64,000 bases of DNA from Chlorobiota bacterium (GTDB taxonomy: Bacteria > Bacteroidota > Ignavibacteria > OLB7), in the NCBI GenBank assembly GCA_028287785.1, contig JAQBOZ010000015.1, positions 1 through 64,000 of the forward strand, written 5' to 3'. The notes beneath the pieces were generated by a model. It saw nothing but the letters and a program-made list of their open reading frames with translations, ran no database searches and was not told the DNA's origin. Below, piece by piece: positions 1-8,318 of the stretch (position 1 is its first letter; the number at the start of each line of letters is the position of its first letter). The position numbers and the translations under genes are program-made.

Positions 1-158
1 GGATGCGGGGATGGTACGCTCCGATGGAGCTTGAGCGGGAGATGGGAGCATTGTTGCTACAACCGGTGCGCTCCCACGGAGCTTGAAGAGTGAAGCATGG
101 ATCGTCGCTCGATGATTGTTCAGCAGATGGAAGACTGGATTCAAACTGAGTTACTACC
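1..158 (+). repeat. Dispersed MITE-like element, copy 1 (cut by window edge)
   Basis: This is the right-hand part of a repeat seen twice more, at 35723-36010 (inverted) and 59154-59420. Shared landmarks are the palindromes GCTCC-GAT-GGAGC (18-30) and GCTCC-CAC-GGAGC (70-82), the segment TTGCTACAACCGG before the second palindrome, and the terminal sequence GGATTCAAACTGAGTTACTA (137-156) at the right end. No coding sequence is convincing between 1 and 314; the stretch 159-314 shows nothing recognisable apart from the 3' flank of the next gene. Confidence 0.75.
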
Positions 159-314
159 CTATCGTCCGGTGGATGGCGGCTTCAATTTCGGTGTGGCCTA
201 TACTCCGGTATTCAACCAGGGGGATTATGTGTACTGGTTCGGGGTCACGTTGGGACATGGATTTTAAGGGAGATTATCCGCCGATGATATACAGGGAGAT
301 TATCCTGCAATCAT

Positions 315-1454
315 TCACCGTGCCGTAAACCACCGCCGCACCACATCCTGCGCCGGCATGTTCCTGAAGCTGAATCCCATATCCTCGCCATGCTCCGCCG
401 CGGTTTCGGGATCGGTAAATGTTTTCCAGAAATAGACGCCGCGCCACCAGGGGGCGTCGTGAAAAGCGCGGAAGAGAGCCTCGTAGGCGCGGGCCTGCAT
501 CGCCGGCTCGGGATCGCCCCCCTGATCCACCCACGGGGTGCGGTAGGTGGTGGATGCCGGACGGTATCCCGCCTCCAGGAAGAGGACCGGTTTCTGATAA
601 CGCAAGGCAATCGCCTCGATCCGTTTCCGATGCGGCGCCCATGCGCGCACCAGATCGTCCACGCCCGCGGAATCGGGGACGTTGAGGGGGAAATAGGCGG
701 TGATGCCGATGTAATCGAGCGCGTCCCAGAATGTGATGGAATCAAACTCATGCTCCCAGTGCGCCGCGTAGCCAACCTGCCCGTGATAGACCTTGCGGAT
801 ATCAGCGATCAGCCCGCGCCATTCATCGGGATAACGAGGCGTGATCTGCGCCAGCTCCGTTCCAATGCAGAAAAGATCGGCCTTCGCGCGCTCCGCCAGC
901 CCCGCGTGATAGAGGGCGAACTCCCGGAAACTGCCCCACCATCGCGCGTGTTCCTCCGGTGAATTCTGCCGGATCGTCCCCTGCCACTCCCCCCCGTTCC
1001 AGAAATCGCGCGACCAGATATGCGGCTTCATCGTCACCTTTATCCCAAGACGATGAGCGTTCGCCACCTCCGCGATGATATCGGCCTCGTTCATCGAACG
1101 GTCGCGCCGCCCTGGCTCCTCCGTGCTTTCCCCTTTCCGCGGAAACCCCATGATCGAATCGGCGGTGGCGGCCTGTTGAAAGCCGAACGGGGTGATGGCG
1201 ATCCAGTTGATCCCGAGCCGGTGGAGTGAATCGAGCTCGCGCGCGGATGCTTCCGATCCGTAGCCATGACCCCGGCTGTGAATGTGCGCGTGGTTTACGC
1301 CGCGATGAAAATCCTCGGGGAGCGGCGTCGTGCCATCGCCGGCGATAACCACCGGAGTTGTTGCGACTCCGCCGGTCCTGCCATGACAGGAGAGGACGGC
1401 CATCGGCAGGATGGCGAGGATGGACGCCAGGAGGGAGGCCCGGATGATCGACAT
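315..1454 (-). CDS. GH113-like glycoside hydrolase lipoprotein
   Basis: A 379-residue exported protein. Residues 1-23 form a lipoprotein signal ending in the lipobox VLSC (Cys23), so the mature protein is probably anchored in an outer or inner membrane leaflet. The rest reads as a (beta/alpha)8 barrel of the GH113 (beta-mannanase-like) type. It starts near 'GVNHAHIHSRG', has an 'IAITPFGFQ' strand, and carries two well-placed glutamates: Glu200 in 'CIGTELAQ' (likely acid/base) and Glu294 in 'VLFLEAGYRP' (likely nucleophile). The 'KPHIWSRD' segment also fits this family. The substrate is not readable from sequence; related proteins are often annotated only as hypothetical. It stands alone, with a repeat element downstream and the YtxH gene divergent upstream. 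Confidence 0.8.
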   Translation of the reverse strand: MSIIRASLLASILAILPMAVLSCHGRTGGVATTPVVIAGDGTTPLPEDFHRGVNHAHIHSRGHGYGSEASARELDSLHRLGINWIAITPFGFQQAATADSIMGFPRKGESTEEPGRRDRSMNEADIIAEVANAHRLGIKVTMKPHIWSRDFWNGGEWQGTIRQNSPEEHARWWGSFREFALYHAGLAERAKADLFCIGTELAQITPRYPDEWRGLIADIRKVYHGQVGYAAHWEHEFDSITFWDALDYIGITAYFPLNVPDSAGVDDLVRAWAPHRKRIEAIALRYQKPVLFLEAGYRPASTTYRTPWVDQGGDPEPAMQARAYEALFRAFHDAPWWRGVYFWKTFTDPETAAEHGEDMGFSFRNMPAQDVVRRWFTAR

Positions 1455-1702
1455 GATATGTTCCGAAAAGGGGCGTTGAGAATTTCTGACGGTTTATTAC
1501 GAATAAAGGCCGACCGGCCAGCCGTGCATTTTATCGTCATCGCCGGGGGGGAACTACCCCTTCACGTCGGCGTTATTTTCCCATATGGTTCCGTCCGCCG
1601 AAAAAAAAGCGCAACATTTCTGGCACAGTTCTGTAGCACCATTTCAGGTACGTAGTGAACGCGCTTAAACATCGAACGACAATTTAGCAGGAGATAACTG
1701 TA

Positions 1703-1978
1703 ATGGCACTCGGAATCATCAAAACGCTCGGGCTGGCGGGAGCCGCTCTGACCGCATGGTATTTTCTCGATCCGAAGAACGGTGCTGACCGTCGCGATCG
1801 GTTTTCGAAAAACGCCAAGGATCTGTACGATACGGCCGGAAAGGAGCTGAATCGCGTTGGCAAGGATGTGTCGGAGGTGGTAACCGATACGGTGGATCGC
1901 GTGACGAAGATGGCCGAGGATTTTACCTCGGGACGTGGCAGCGCATCGGGCGCCGCCGACAGCTCGGCGATCAGCTAG
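1703..1978 (+). CDS. YtxH domain-containing small protein
   Basis: A 91-residue protein with a short hydrophobic N-terminus ('IKTLGLAGAALTAWYFLDPKNG', residues 5-26). It is followed by a charged, probably helical segment rich in K, D and V ('RVGKDVSEVVTDTVDRVTKM'), the layout of YtxH-like stress-associated proteins. The FLDPKNG...R motif after the membrane segment is typical of the family. An AGGAGA ribosome-binding site lies at 1690-1695, just upstream of the ATG. A strong hairpin at 2003-2035 follows the gene. The molecular function of the family is poorly known; a role in envelope stress is only inferred from homologues. Confidence 0.8.
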   Translation: MALGIIKTLGLAGAALTAWYFLDPKNGADRRDRFSKNAKDLYDTAGKELNRVGKDVSEVVTDTVDRVTKMAEDFTSGRGSASGAADSSAIS

Positions 1979-2002
1979 AAACAGCGGGTACTATGAATGT
2001 GC

Positions 2003-2035
2003 AACAGGGGGATGCCGGTTCGGTATCCCCCTGTT
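2003..2035. terminator. Hairpin between convergent ytxH-like and pyrG genes
   Basis: An 11-bp perfect stem, AACAGGGGGAT paired with ATCCCCCTGTT, closes an 11-nt loop. It sits 25 bp after the YtxH stop codon and 72 bp beyond the convergent pyrG stop. The T tract is weak, so termination in either direction is inferred from position and stem strength. Confidence 0.6.
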
Positions 2036-2106
2036 CCGTTTCATGCCTCCGGCAACATATCCCGGAACGGCCTGAGCCGGCGGGTCGGTTGTCATTTCAT
2101 GGCGCG

Positions 2107-3984
2107 TTACGCGACCTTCGTCTTGCGGACGCGCCTTGTGTTGACGGCGATCATGGCGATCTCCGGCGTCGGCACGGAATCGGCGGTTTCGTCGTGACCG
2201 TTGCCGTTGATCAGCGGGAGATCATCCTTCACCTTGATGGCCGGCTTCCTGCTCGCAACTTCCTTTGTCGTGCCAGTTTTGCTCGCGCTGACTTTCGGCT
2301 TCGCCGTTCCCTGCTTCGGTTTTCCGCTGTCGCGGTGGTCCATTGCCGCCTTGACGAACGCCTTGAAGAGGGGATGGGGCGCCAGGAGCCGGGATTTCAG
2401 CTCAGGGTGGAACTGGCAGCCGACGAACCAGGGATGATCCGGGATCTCGATGATCTCCACCAGCCTTCCATCCGGCGAAACGCCGCTCAGCACCAGCCCG
2501 TTGGCCGTCAGGACATCGCGAAACGCGTTGTTTACCTCGTAGCGGTGCCGATGCCGCTCGGTGATAAACTGCTCGCGATACGCCGCCAGCGTCCTGGTCT
2601 TCTTCGCGATGATGCAGGGATAGCTTCCCAGCCGCATCGTCCCCCCCTTCTCCTTCACATGCTTCTGATCGGCCATCAGGTCGATCACCGTGTTCGGGGT
2701 TTTGGCGAACTCGGCGGAGTTGGCGTCGCTGAGGCCGCAGACATTGCGGGCATACTCGATGGTGGCGCACTGCATTCCCAGGCAGATCCCGAAGAAGGGG
2801 ATTCCGTTCTGGCGGACGTAGCGGATTGCCATGATCTTCCCCTCCACCCCGCGCGAGCCGAAGCCGGGGGCAACCAGCAGGCCGTCCAGACCGGCAAGCG
2901 ATGATTTTACATCGGCCTCGGAACGAAGCCCCTCGCTGTCGATCCACTGAAGGTCCACATGGACGTTGTTGGCGGCGCCGGCATGGATGAACGATTCGAT
3001 GATCGACTTGTAGGCGTCCTGGTACTGCGTGTACTTCCCGCAGATCCCGATGCGGACCTCGCCGCTGCTCGGCTGCTTGATTCTGCGGACCAGGTTGGAC
3101 CACTGCTTCAGGTCGGGCACGGGCGCCTCAAGGCCGAGCTTCTGAAGGACGATATCATCGAGGCCCTGCTGCGCGTAGATCAGCGGCACCTCGTAGATGG
3201 TGCTGACATCGCGCGCCTCGATCACGGAATTCCGGTCGACATTGCAGAACAGGGCGATTTTCTCGCGGATTTCCCTGGAAAGCCTGTGTTCCGAGCGGCA
3301 GACCAGGATATTCGGCTGGATGCCGATCTCCAGAAGCATCTTCACCGAGTGCTGCGTCGGCTTGGTCTTCAGCTCGCCGGCGGCCTTGATAAAGGGGACG
3401 TAGGTGAGATGGATATGGAGCACATTCTCCCGGCCGAGCTTCTGATCGAGCTGGCGTGTTGCCTCCAGGAACGGGAGCGATTCGATATCGCCGACCGTGC
3501 CGCCGATCTCGATCAGGATGATATCGTAGGCTCCCGAGCTGCCGAGCGCGGTCATCCGCCGTGTGATCTCATCGGTGATATGCGGGATCACCTGCACGGT
3601 TTTCCCCAGGTAGTCCCCGCGGCGCTCCTTGTTAATCACCTCGAAGTAGACCTGTCCGGTGGTCGTGTTGTTCTTCTGGGTCATCGACTGGTTCAGGAAC
3701 CGCTCGTAGTGCCCCAGATCCAGATCGGTCTCCGCGCCATCCTCCGTCACATAGACCTCGCCATGCTGGTACGGGGACATCGTGCCGGGATCGACGTTGA
3801 GATAGGGATCGAACTTCTGGATGGTCACCCGCAACCCGCGCGATTTCAGGATCAGCGCGAGCGATGCCGACGTGATACCCTTGCCGAGCGAGGAGAGGAC
3901 GCCGCCGGTGATGAAAATATATTTTGCCGATGGCGCCTTTGCGGGCGCTGGAATATGGTCGGGAGATGTCGATTGAGGTGTCAC
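2107..3984 (-). CDS. pyrG: CTP synthase with C-terminal extension
   Basis: Makes CTP from UTP, ATP and glutamine in the last step of de novo pyrimidine nucleotide synthesis. The N-terminal synthetase domain begins '[20 protein letters not shown]' (21-40) and contains '[20 protein letters not shown]' (59-78). The class I glutamine amidotransferase domain carries the nucleophile Cys401 in 'FGICLGMQ' and the His526/Glu528 pair in 'QFHPELKS'. The enzyme normally ends near residue 545. Here a 75-residue tail rich in Lys, Ala, Thr and Pro follows, and it is not part of the known fold. A 20-residue Pro/Ala-rich lead precedes the first strand; the true start could be later. The gene is monocistronic and convergent with the YtxH gene. 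Confidence 0.97.
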   Translation of the reverse strand: MTPQSTSPDHIPAPAKAPSAKYIFITGGVLSSLGKGITSASLALILKSRGLRVTIQKFDPYLNVDPGTMSPYQHGEVYVTEDGAETDLDLGHYERFLNQSMTQKNNTTTGQVYFEVINKERRGDYLGKTVQVIPHITDEITRRMTALGSSGAYDIILIEIGGTVGDIESLPFLEATRQLDQKLGRENVLHIHLTYVPFIKAAGELKTKPTQHSVKMLLEIGIQPNILVCRSEHRLSREIREKIALFCNVDRNSVIEARDVSTIYEVPLIYAQQGLDDIVLQKLGLEAPVPDLKQWSNLVRRIKQPSSGEVRIGICGKYTQYQDAYKSIIESFIHAGAANNVHVDLQWIDSEGLRSEADVKSSLAGLDGLLVAPGFGSRGVEGKIMAIRYVRQNGIPFFGICLGMQCATIEYARNVCGLSDANSAEFAKTPNTVIDLMADQKHVKEKGGTMRLGSYPCIIAKKTRTLAAYREQFITERHRHRYEVNNAFRDVLTANGLVLSGVSPDGRLVEIIEIPDHPWFVGCQFHPELKSRLLAPHPLFKAFVKAAMDHRDSGKPKQGTAKPKVSASKTGTTKEVASRKPAIKVKDDLPLINGNGHDETADSVPTPEIAMIAVNTRRVRKTKVA

Positions 3985-4289
3985 GATGACAATCGGTCCT
4001 GTATAGTAGAAATGGAGAGAACGGACGGAGCCCCCGGGAGAGGCTGCGGCACGTCGAATAAAAGTAGTTCACGGCTCGCCGACGGTGCGAGGAATGTCGC
4101 GAAAGGAAGAGCTGATAGTTACCGAGCCGTTGTAGGGGGCGCAACTTAGCGAAAAGTCACGGAACGGAGAGAATGGAAGCGGGTTCAGGTGTGATGTGAT
4201 GGCCGGCGGTGCGTGGGGCGGAAAGCTATGGGGTGGCCGGTTTCCCACCCCGTCATCCGGAGCGGGCAAACCGGCATCAGTAGATCATT
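3985..4289. other. Intergenic region, no gene seen
   Basis: 305 bp between the 5' end of pyrG and the 3' end of the 2TM gene. The pyrG promoter should lie here, but no clear -33/-7 pair can be picked out by eye. The only structure noted is the hairpin at 4230-4251. Confidence 0.5.
4230..4251 (-). terminator. Candidate terminator hairpin after 2TM gene
   Basis: A 7-bp stem GGGGTGG/CCACCCC with an 8-nt loop lies about 40 bp beyond the stop of the minus-strand 2TM gene. There is no T run, so the call rests on position and stem alone. Confidence 0.3.
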
Positions 4290-4838
4290 TCAGCCGATTT
4301 CGATCCGTTTATCCCCTTTTTCGATCACGATCCGTCCCCCCTTGCCGTCGATCGTGACGCTCTTTCCCCGTCCCTTGATCCTGACATCCTGGCGCTGCTG
4401 GCGGCGTTCCCGCTCGATCATCCTGCGCGCCCCCCGCTCGATATCCCTGTCCTTCGGAAAGAACGTCTCCGACGCATCGAACGCCAGGCCGATTCCCCAG
4501 CCGAACAGAGGCCAGATAAACCAGGTATGCCCGCCGGTGAAAAGATCCAGAAGGATCAGGATGCTGTTGATGATGATGTAGGTGCGGAGGTGCTCGAAAA
4601 ACTTCCGCTTTCGCTGCGCCTTCCACGCCTCCTTGGCGTTCTCGGTGGCCCCCAGCTCCTCCTGTTCGGCCATCGCGGCCTCCACCTGGGCCGGTTCCAG
4701 GCCCAGCTCGCGCGCCGTTTCCAGCAGATCCTCGTGCGTGATCGTGGCCGAGCCGCTTCCCTGGCGGTCCAGCGCGCGACGGAGGATGGCGTTTACTTCA
4801 TCCGGGGAATATTTGCGGGAGAAATTATCGGAAGCCAT
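4290..4838 (-). CDS. 2TM domain-containing membrane protein
   Basis: A 182-residue protein. The N-terminal soluble part (residues 10-65, 'SPDEVNAILRRALDRQG' and 'EDLLETARELGLEPAQV') resembles the small helical domain often found ahead of the 2TM domain. Two hydrophobic segments follow at about 86-101 ('TYIIINSILILLDLF') and 105-121 ('TWFIWPLFGWGIGLAF'), with the H-x-WF-IWP signature of the 2TM family. A Lys/Arg-rich tail (125-182) is probably cytoplasmic. The frame is open far upstream, but the ATG at 4838 is chosen because it clears the xth gene and begins the recognisable domain. Function is unknown; related proteins sometimes act as sensory or regulatory membrane modules. Confidence 0.75.
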   Translation of the reverse strand: MASDNFSRKYSPDEVNAILRRALDRQGSGSATITHEDLLETARELGLEPAQVEAAMAEQEELGATENAKEAWKAQRKRKFFEHLRTYIIINSILILLDLFTGGHTWFIWPLFGWGIGLAFDASETFFPKDRDIERGARRMIERERRQQRQDVRIKGRGKSVTIDGKGGRIVIEKGDKRIEIG

Positions 4839-4900
4839 AGCTGAAGTCCATAGTAAATACGTGCTGAGCCAATGGTAACGAACAAGATGGGGACAATGTT

Positions 4901-5671
4901 TCATCCCCCATAGCCGGCGGGGAGATCGAACGTCGCCATCACCGGCGCGTGATCGCTGCTGCCGAACTCCCGGAACACCATGCATGCGGTTGCCCTGGCC
5001 GCAATCGCGTGGCTGGCCGCAATATAATCGATCCGCCATCCCAGATTCCGTTCCCTGGCCGACCGCCAGTAGGGCCACCAGGTGAAGAGCCGTTTGTTGT
5101 CGGGATCGAGCATGCGGGCAACATCATCAAGCCCCCCGGCAAACATCCGCTCCATCAGCTCCCGCTCATCCGGCCGCGTCCCGATAATCCCCGGTTTGTT
5201 GTGGGTTGGATGGATGTCATCGTCGGTGCGGGCCACGTTCATATCGCCGCTGAGGATCAGCTCTTGGCCGGCATCGTGGATATCGCTGACATATCCCTCC
5301 ATCGCCGCCATGAACTTCAGCTTGGCGTCGTAATCCTTCCCGCCGTTCGGGATATAGACCGAGGCCAGGATCAGGTTTCCCGCCGCCGCCTGCACGATCC
5401 GCGTCTCGTGGTCGAACGGCGGATGGCTGAACACCGGCTTCTCCGGGAAGGTTTCCTTCTTCAGATGCAGGCTGACGCCGGAATAGCCGCCGCTGGCGCC
5501 ATGCCAGCAGCTCCAGTAATCGGGGAGATCGGCGAGCGACGCGGGGAGCTGCTCCGTGGTGGCCTTGATCTCCTGGAGGCAGATCACATCGGGCCGGTGC
5601 GCCTCCATCCACTTGATAAACTGCGTCTCCCGTGCGCGTATTCCGTTGACATTCCAGGTCGCGACCGTCAT
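4901..5671 (-). CDS. xth: Exodeoxyribonuclease III (AP endonuclease)
   Basis: A 256-residue member of the exonuclease-endonuclease-phosphatase family. It cleaves at abasic sites and removes 3' blocking groups in base excision repair. Diagnostic motifs are all present: 'ATWNVNGIRAR' at the N-terminus (Asn7), 'CLQEIKA' (Glu34, metal ligand), 'YIPNGG', 'LSGDMNVA' (Asp/Asn active-site pair), 'WWPYW', 'LGWRIDY' and the C-terminal 'SSDHAPV' with the catalytic His. Length is normal. It lies 62 bp upstream of the 2TM gene and 55 bp after mgtC on the same strand, so the three could be cotranscribed. Confidence 0.95.
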   Translation of the reverse strand: MTVATWNVNGIRARETQFIKWMEAHRPDVICLQEIKATTEQLPASLADLPDYWSCWHGASGGYSGVSLHLKKETFPEKPVFSHPPFDHETRIVQAAAGNLILASVYIPNGGKDYDAKLKFMAAMEGYVSDIHDAGQELILSGDMNVARTDDDIHPTHNKPGIIGTRPDERELMERMFAGGLDDVARMLDPDNKRLFTWWPYWRSARERNLGWRIDYIAASHAIAARATACMVFREFGSSDHAPVMATFDLPAGYGG

Positions 5672-5726
5672 GTTCGGTTCCAGGGTTCGTGATGCGGAGC
5701 CGTGGCGTGCGGGCTCCGGCGTGCGT

Positions 5727-6467
5727 TCATTCCTCGATATCTCCGCTGATCTCGCGGATCACCGGCTCCTTCGATCCACGCGGCGACTTCACCAGCTCGG
5801 AAAGCCCGGTGATCCCCTCGATCTTATAGAGATCGCGGAGCAGCTCGCGATGCTCCTGCTGCCGGCCCGCGAACCGGAATCGGACGACGATCTTTCCCGA
5901 TCCGTCGCTGGCGATCGAGAAGTCGCGGATGTTCGTGTTGAAGTCGCAGACGACCGCCGTCACGCGTTCGCGGAGCTGGATGGTATCGGCGGCATGGAGG
6001 ACAAACTCCCGCGCCTGGCGGAAATGGACATACTCCTCGACGCGGCGGAGGGAGAGGATCATGATCACGCTGGCGGCCGTCAGCGCCATGGCGATAATCG
6101 GAAGGCCGGCGCCGATCATCATGCCGAGCGCCGCCATCAGCCAGATCATCGCCGCGGTGGTCATCCCCCGAACCACGCCGTTCTTCTCCCGGAGGATCAC
6201 CCCGGCTCCCAGAAATCCGATGCCGGTAACGATCTGCGCCGCGATCCTGGTTTCCTCTCCGCCGGTGGCCTTTCCCATCTCGCTGCTCATCACCGTGAAA
6301 AGCATCGAGCCGACGCAGACGACGATACTTGTCCGAAGACCTGCTGGTTTGCCGGTCGTCTCCCGTTCCATTCCAATCGCCCCGCCACAGAGAACCGCCA
6401 CCACAAATTTCAACGCCAGCTCCGGGCCAAGCCGAAGCATATGTTCCATGCTCTCGAATCCATTCAT
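5727..6467 (-). CDS. MgtC/SapB family membrane protein
   Basis: A 246-residue inner-membrane protein. The conserved MgtC core has 'GGAIGMERE' (28-36), 'LRTSIVVCVGSMLFTVMS' (44-61), 'AAQIVTGIGFLGAGVILRE' (76-94) and 'GMTTAAMIWLMAALGMMIGAG' (101-121), giving four to five membrane helices. The hydrophilic C-terminal 100 residues look like the ACT-like regulatory domain of longer family members. MgtC proteins are linked to survival in low magnesium and inside hosts, partly by modulating the F-ATPase; no such role can be read here. No magnesium-responsive leader was recognised. Confidence 0.9.
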   Translation of the reverse strand: MNGFESMEHMLRLGPELALKFVVAVLCGGAIGMERETTGKPAGLRTSIVVCVGSMLFTVMSSEMGKATGGEETRIAAQIVTGIGFLGAGVILREKNGVVRGMTTAAMIWLMAALGMMIGAGLPIIAMALTAASVIMILSLRRVEEYVHFRQAREFVLHAADTIQLRERVTAVVCDFNTNIRDFSIASDGSGKIVVRFRFAGRQQEHRELLRDLYKIEGITGLSELVKSPRGSKEPVIREISGDIEE

Positions 6468-7041
6468 ACGCGTAATCTATGCCCGCGGGGGGAGAACCGG
6501 AAGCCGCCGCGGCCGTTCATGGAAGATTATTTCATTTGCAGTCCCGCGCGGAAACTTTTACCGAACGTCCGGGTTCAGGAAGGACCCTCCCGCTTGCCGC
6601 ATTTTTGCGGATATCACGCGCTGGCGGCGTTTATCGGAATATCGACCCGGCGCGCGCATGATATTATCGCGCACGTGCCCGGCAATGTGCATTTCCATTG
6701 TCTCGCATCATCTTACCTGTAGTCGCACTGCGGTTGGATAAACCGGCTTCGCGAACTGTTATTTCCCCTCCATCACTACGCCGGGATATCCCGCGTGGAA
6801 ACATTTTTCAGGTATCCGCTGATACTGTTCGCCGTTCGGCAGTGTTCCCGTGTGGGCAAGCATCCGTGCGGTGAATTGCGTCCGGCGCAATGGCGGAGCT
6901 CCGCCGGCCACCGACCGTGCATACGCGGGTAATAAAAAATCCAGGGGCGCAAGAAGAGTCACGCCCGGTTGCTCCGCCGTAACCCGTCTGGGAGGATACG
7001 GCGGGCCGACAACATCCCGATCAACCCAACCAGGGAATACT
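6468..7041. other. Long divergent intergenic region
   Basis: 574 bp between mgtC (minus) and the barrel gene (plus). Small open frames on both strands lack recognisable protein features. The last 110 bp carry two consecutive stem-loops (separate entry). Otherwise nothing is recognised. Confidence 0.5.
6935..7006 (+). promoter_or_regulatory. Candidate structured 5' leader
   Basis: Two nested-looking hairpins precede the barrel gene. The first is a GGGCG/CGCCC stem with a loop containing AAGAAGAG. The second has an 8-bp stem CCGCCGTA/TACGGCGG enclosing ACCCGTCTGGGAGGA, which can itself fold as CCC/GGG. I could not match this to a riboswitch class I know, including c-di-GMP-I, cobalamin and TPP. 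It may be a new leader element or chance structure in GC-rich DNA. Confidence 0.3.
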
Positions 7042-8064
7042 ATGAAAACATGGTTCAACATTTCAATCGCGTGTCTTCTGCTGGGGCTTGCCGCCGGTGA
7101 GCTTCACGCCGGCGGCCCATGGGCCGCTAAAAAGGGAAAGGGTCGCCTCACCTTCGGCTACAGCCGCAAGACAGCCGGCCAGAAATGGTATGGCGACGGA
7201 TCATCCTCCACCACCCCGGATGACTCCCTGCTCGACGGCAAGTTCCACGATTTCCGGTACGGCTATCTGTCGGGGGAAGTCGGCCTGTTCGATCACCTCG
7301 AGCTGTCCGGAACCCTCCTCTATCTCTGGGGCTACGAGAAGGTCGGGAGCAACCCGAAGACCGGAAAGCCGATACCGTTCGAGTGGGAGCTGAACTCCGG
7401 CTTTACCGACGCATGGCTCAACCTCAAGTACCAGTTCCTTGAAGGGGAATATCCGATGGCGGCGATGGTCTCCTCGCGCTTCCCCGATCTCTACGATGAG
7501 CCGGGCCCCTACACCCGCTATGTGAGCCGCTTCTATACCACGCCGATCAGCACCAAGACGGTGGACGGTCGCGACTCCACGTTCCTTCACAAGGATACCG
7601 CCGTTGTGGCAAGCAACGAGTGGCGCGGCCTTCTCAAGCGCGATTTCGGCATTCACCTGCTTGCCGGGCATTCGTTCGGTGCCGAGGGATATATCGAGGG
7701 GGAGCTGGGCTACAACTTCCGCCAGGGGGCGTTTGCCGATCAGCTTCTGTTCAGCATCGACGGCGGATATAACATCGCGGTGACGAATAATCTGATGGTG
7801 ACCCCGAAGCTCCTGTTCGATTATACCGGCGGCGTCGGCAACGGAAACCTTCCCGATTCGTCCGACCGCTTCAACTTCCGCGTGGCGAACGTTCCGCAGG
7901 CGAACTTCTACTTCAACAACTCCAAGTACGGTCGCCTTTACGGCAGCGCCATCATCTCCTACGACGATCACTACGGGTTGGAGCTTGGGGTCGGCAAGTG
8001 GATCTTCGGCAGCGGCGCGGCAAAGTACACGGAGCTTTACGGGCAGTTCAGCTACTCGTTCTAA
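7042..8064 (+). CDS. Outer-membrane beta-barrel protein, unknown function
   Basis: A 340-residue exported protein. The start is set at the ATG that begins a clean signal peptide ('MKTWFNISIACLLLGLAAGE', cleavage after ELHA); the frame is open upstream but that part is not signal-like. The mature part is dominated by alternating strands rich in aromatic residues and Gly ('RLTFGYSR', 'FDHLELSGTLLYLWGY', 'AWLNLKYQFLEG', 'EGYIEGELGYNF', 'YGLELGVGKWIFG'). It ends in 'YGQFSYSF', the terminal Phe typical of barrels recognised by the BAM machinery. It resembles proteins annotated only as transporter-like barrels. A strong terminator follows at 8170-8210. Confidence 0.75.
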   Translation: MKTWFNISIACLLLGLAAGELHAGGPWAAKKGKGRLTFGYSRKTAGQKWYGDGSSSTTPDDSLLDGKFHDFRYGYLSGEVGLFDHLELSGTLLYLWGYEKVGSNPKTGKPIPFEWELNSGFTDAWLNLKYQFLEGEYPMAAMVSSRFPDLYDEPGPYTRYVSRFYTTPISTKTVDGRDSTFLHKDTAVVASNEWRGLLKRDFGIHLLAGHSFGAEGYIEGELGYNFRQGAFADQLLFSIDGGYNIAVTNNLMVTPKLLFDYTGGVGNGNLPDSSDRFNFRVANVPQANFYFNNSKYGRLYGSAIISYDDHYGLELGVGKWIFGSGAAKYTELYGQFSYSF

Positions 8065-8169
8065 ACGCTTCTGACCGAATAAGCCGCCGGCCCGCTGAAG
8101 GAGGCCCTGACAGGCTTCCAGCCACAGTGCCGGCGATTTTCCGCCCGGAACATCCCGGAATACCGGCAT

Positions 8170-8210
8170 GGCGCCCTTCATCCTTTTGCGATGGAGGGCG
8201 CCGCTGTTTT
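8170..8210 (+). terminator. Rho-independent terminator
   Basis: A 13-bp GC-rich stem (GGCGCCCTTCATC with GATGGAGGGCGCC, one G-T pair) closes a 7-nt loop and is followed by GCTGTTTT. It lies about 105 bp after the barrel gene. Confidence 0.7.
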
Positions 8211-8318
8211 CCGGTACCGGCTGGTTTCATCGCCACTAATTTATTCCCCAGAAATTGTCGATAACTCGTAGCTTGGAAGCGTTAATTCTGTTCCACACCT
8301 TTTCCAGCTATTCGATCC

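Noticed and set aside
4839-5078. N-terminal extension of the 2TM protein
   Set aside because: The extra 80 codons overlap xth on the same strand in another frame and have no conserved features.
6900-7041. c-di-GMP-I, cobalamin or TPP riboswitch before the barrel gene
   Set aside because: Diagnostic core strings of these classes are absent; only generic stems remain.
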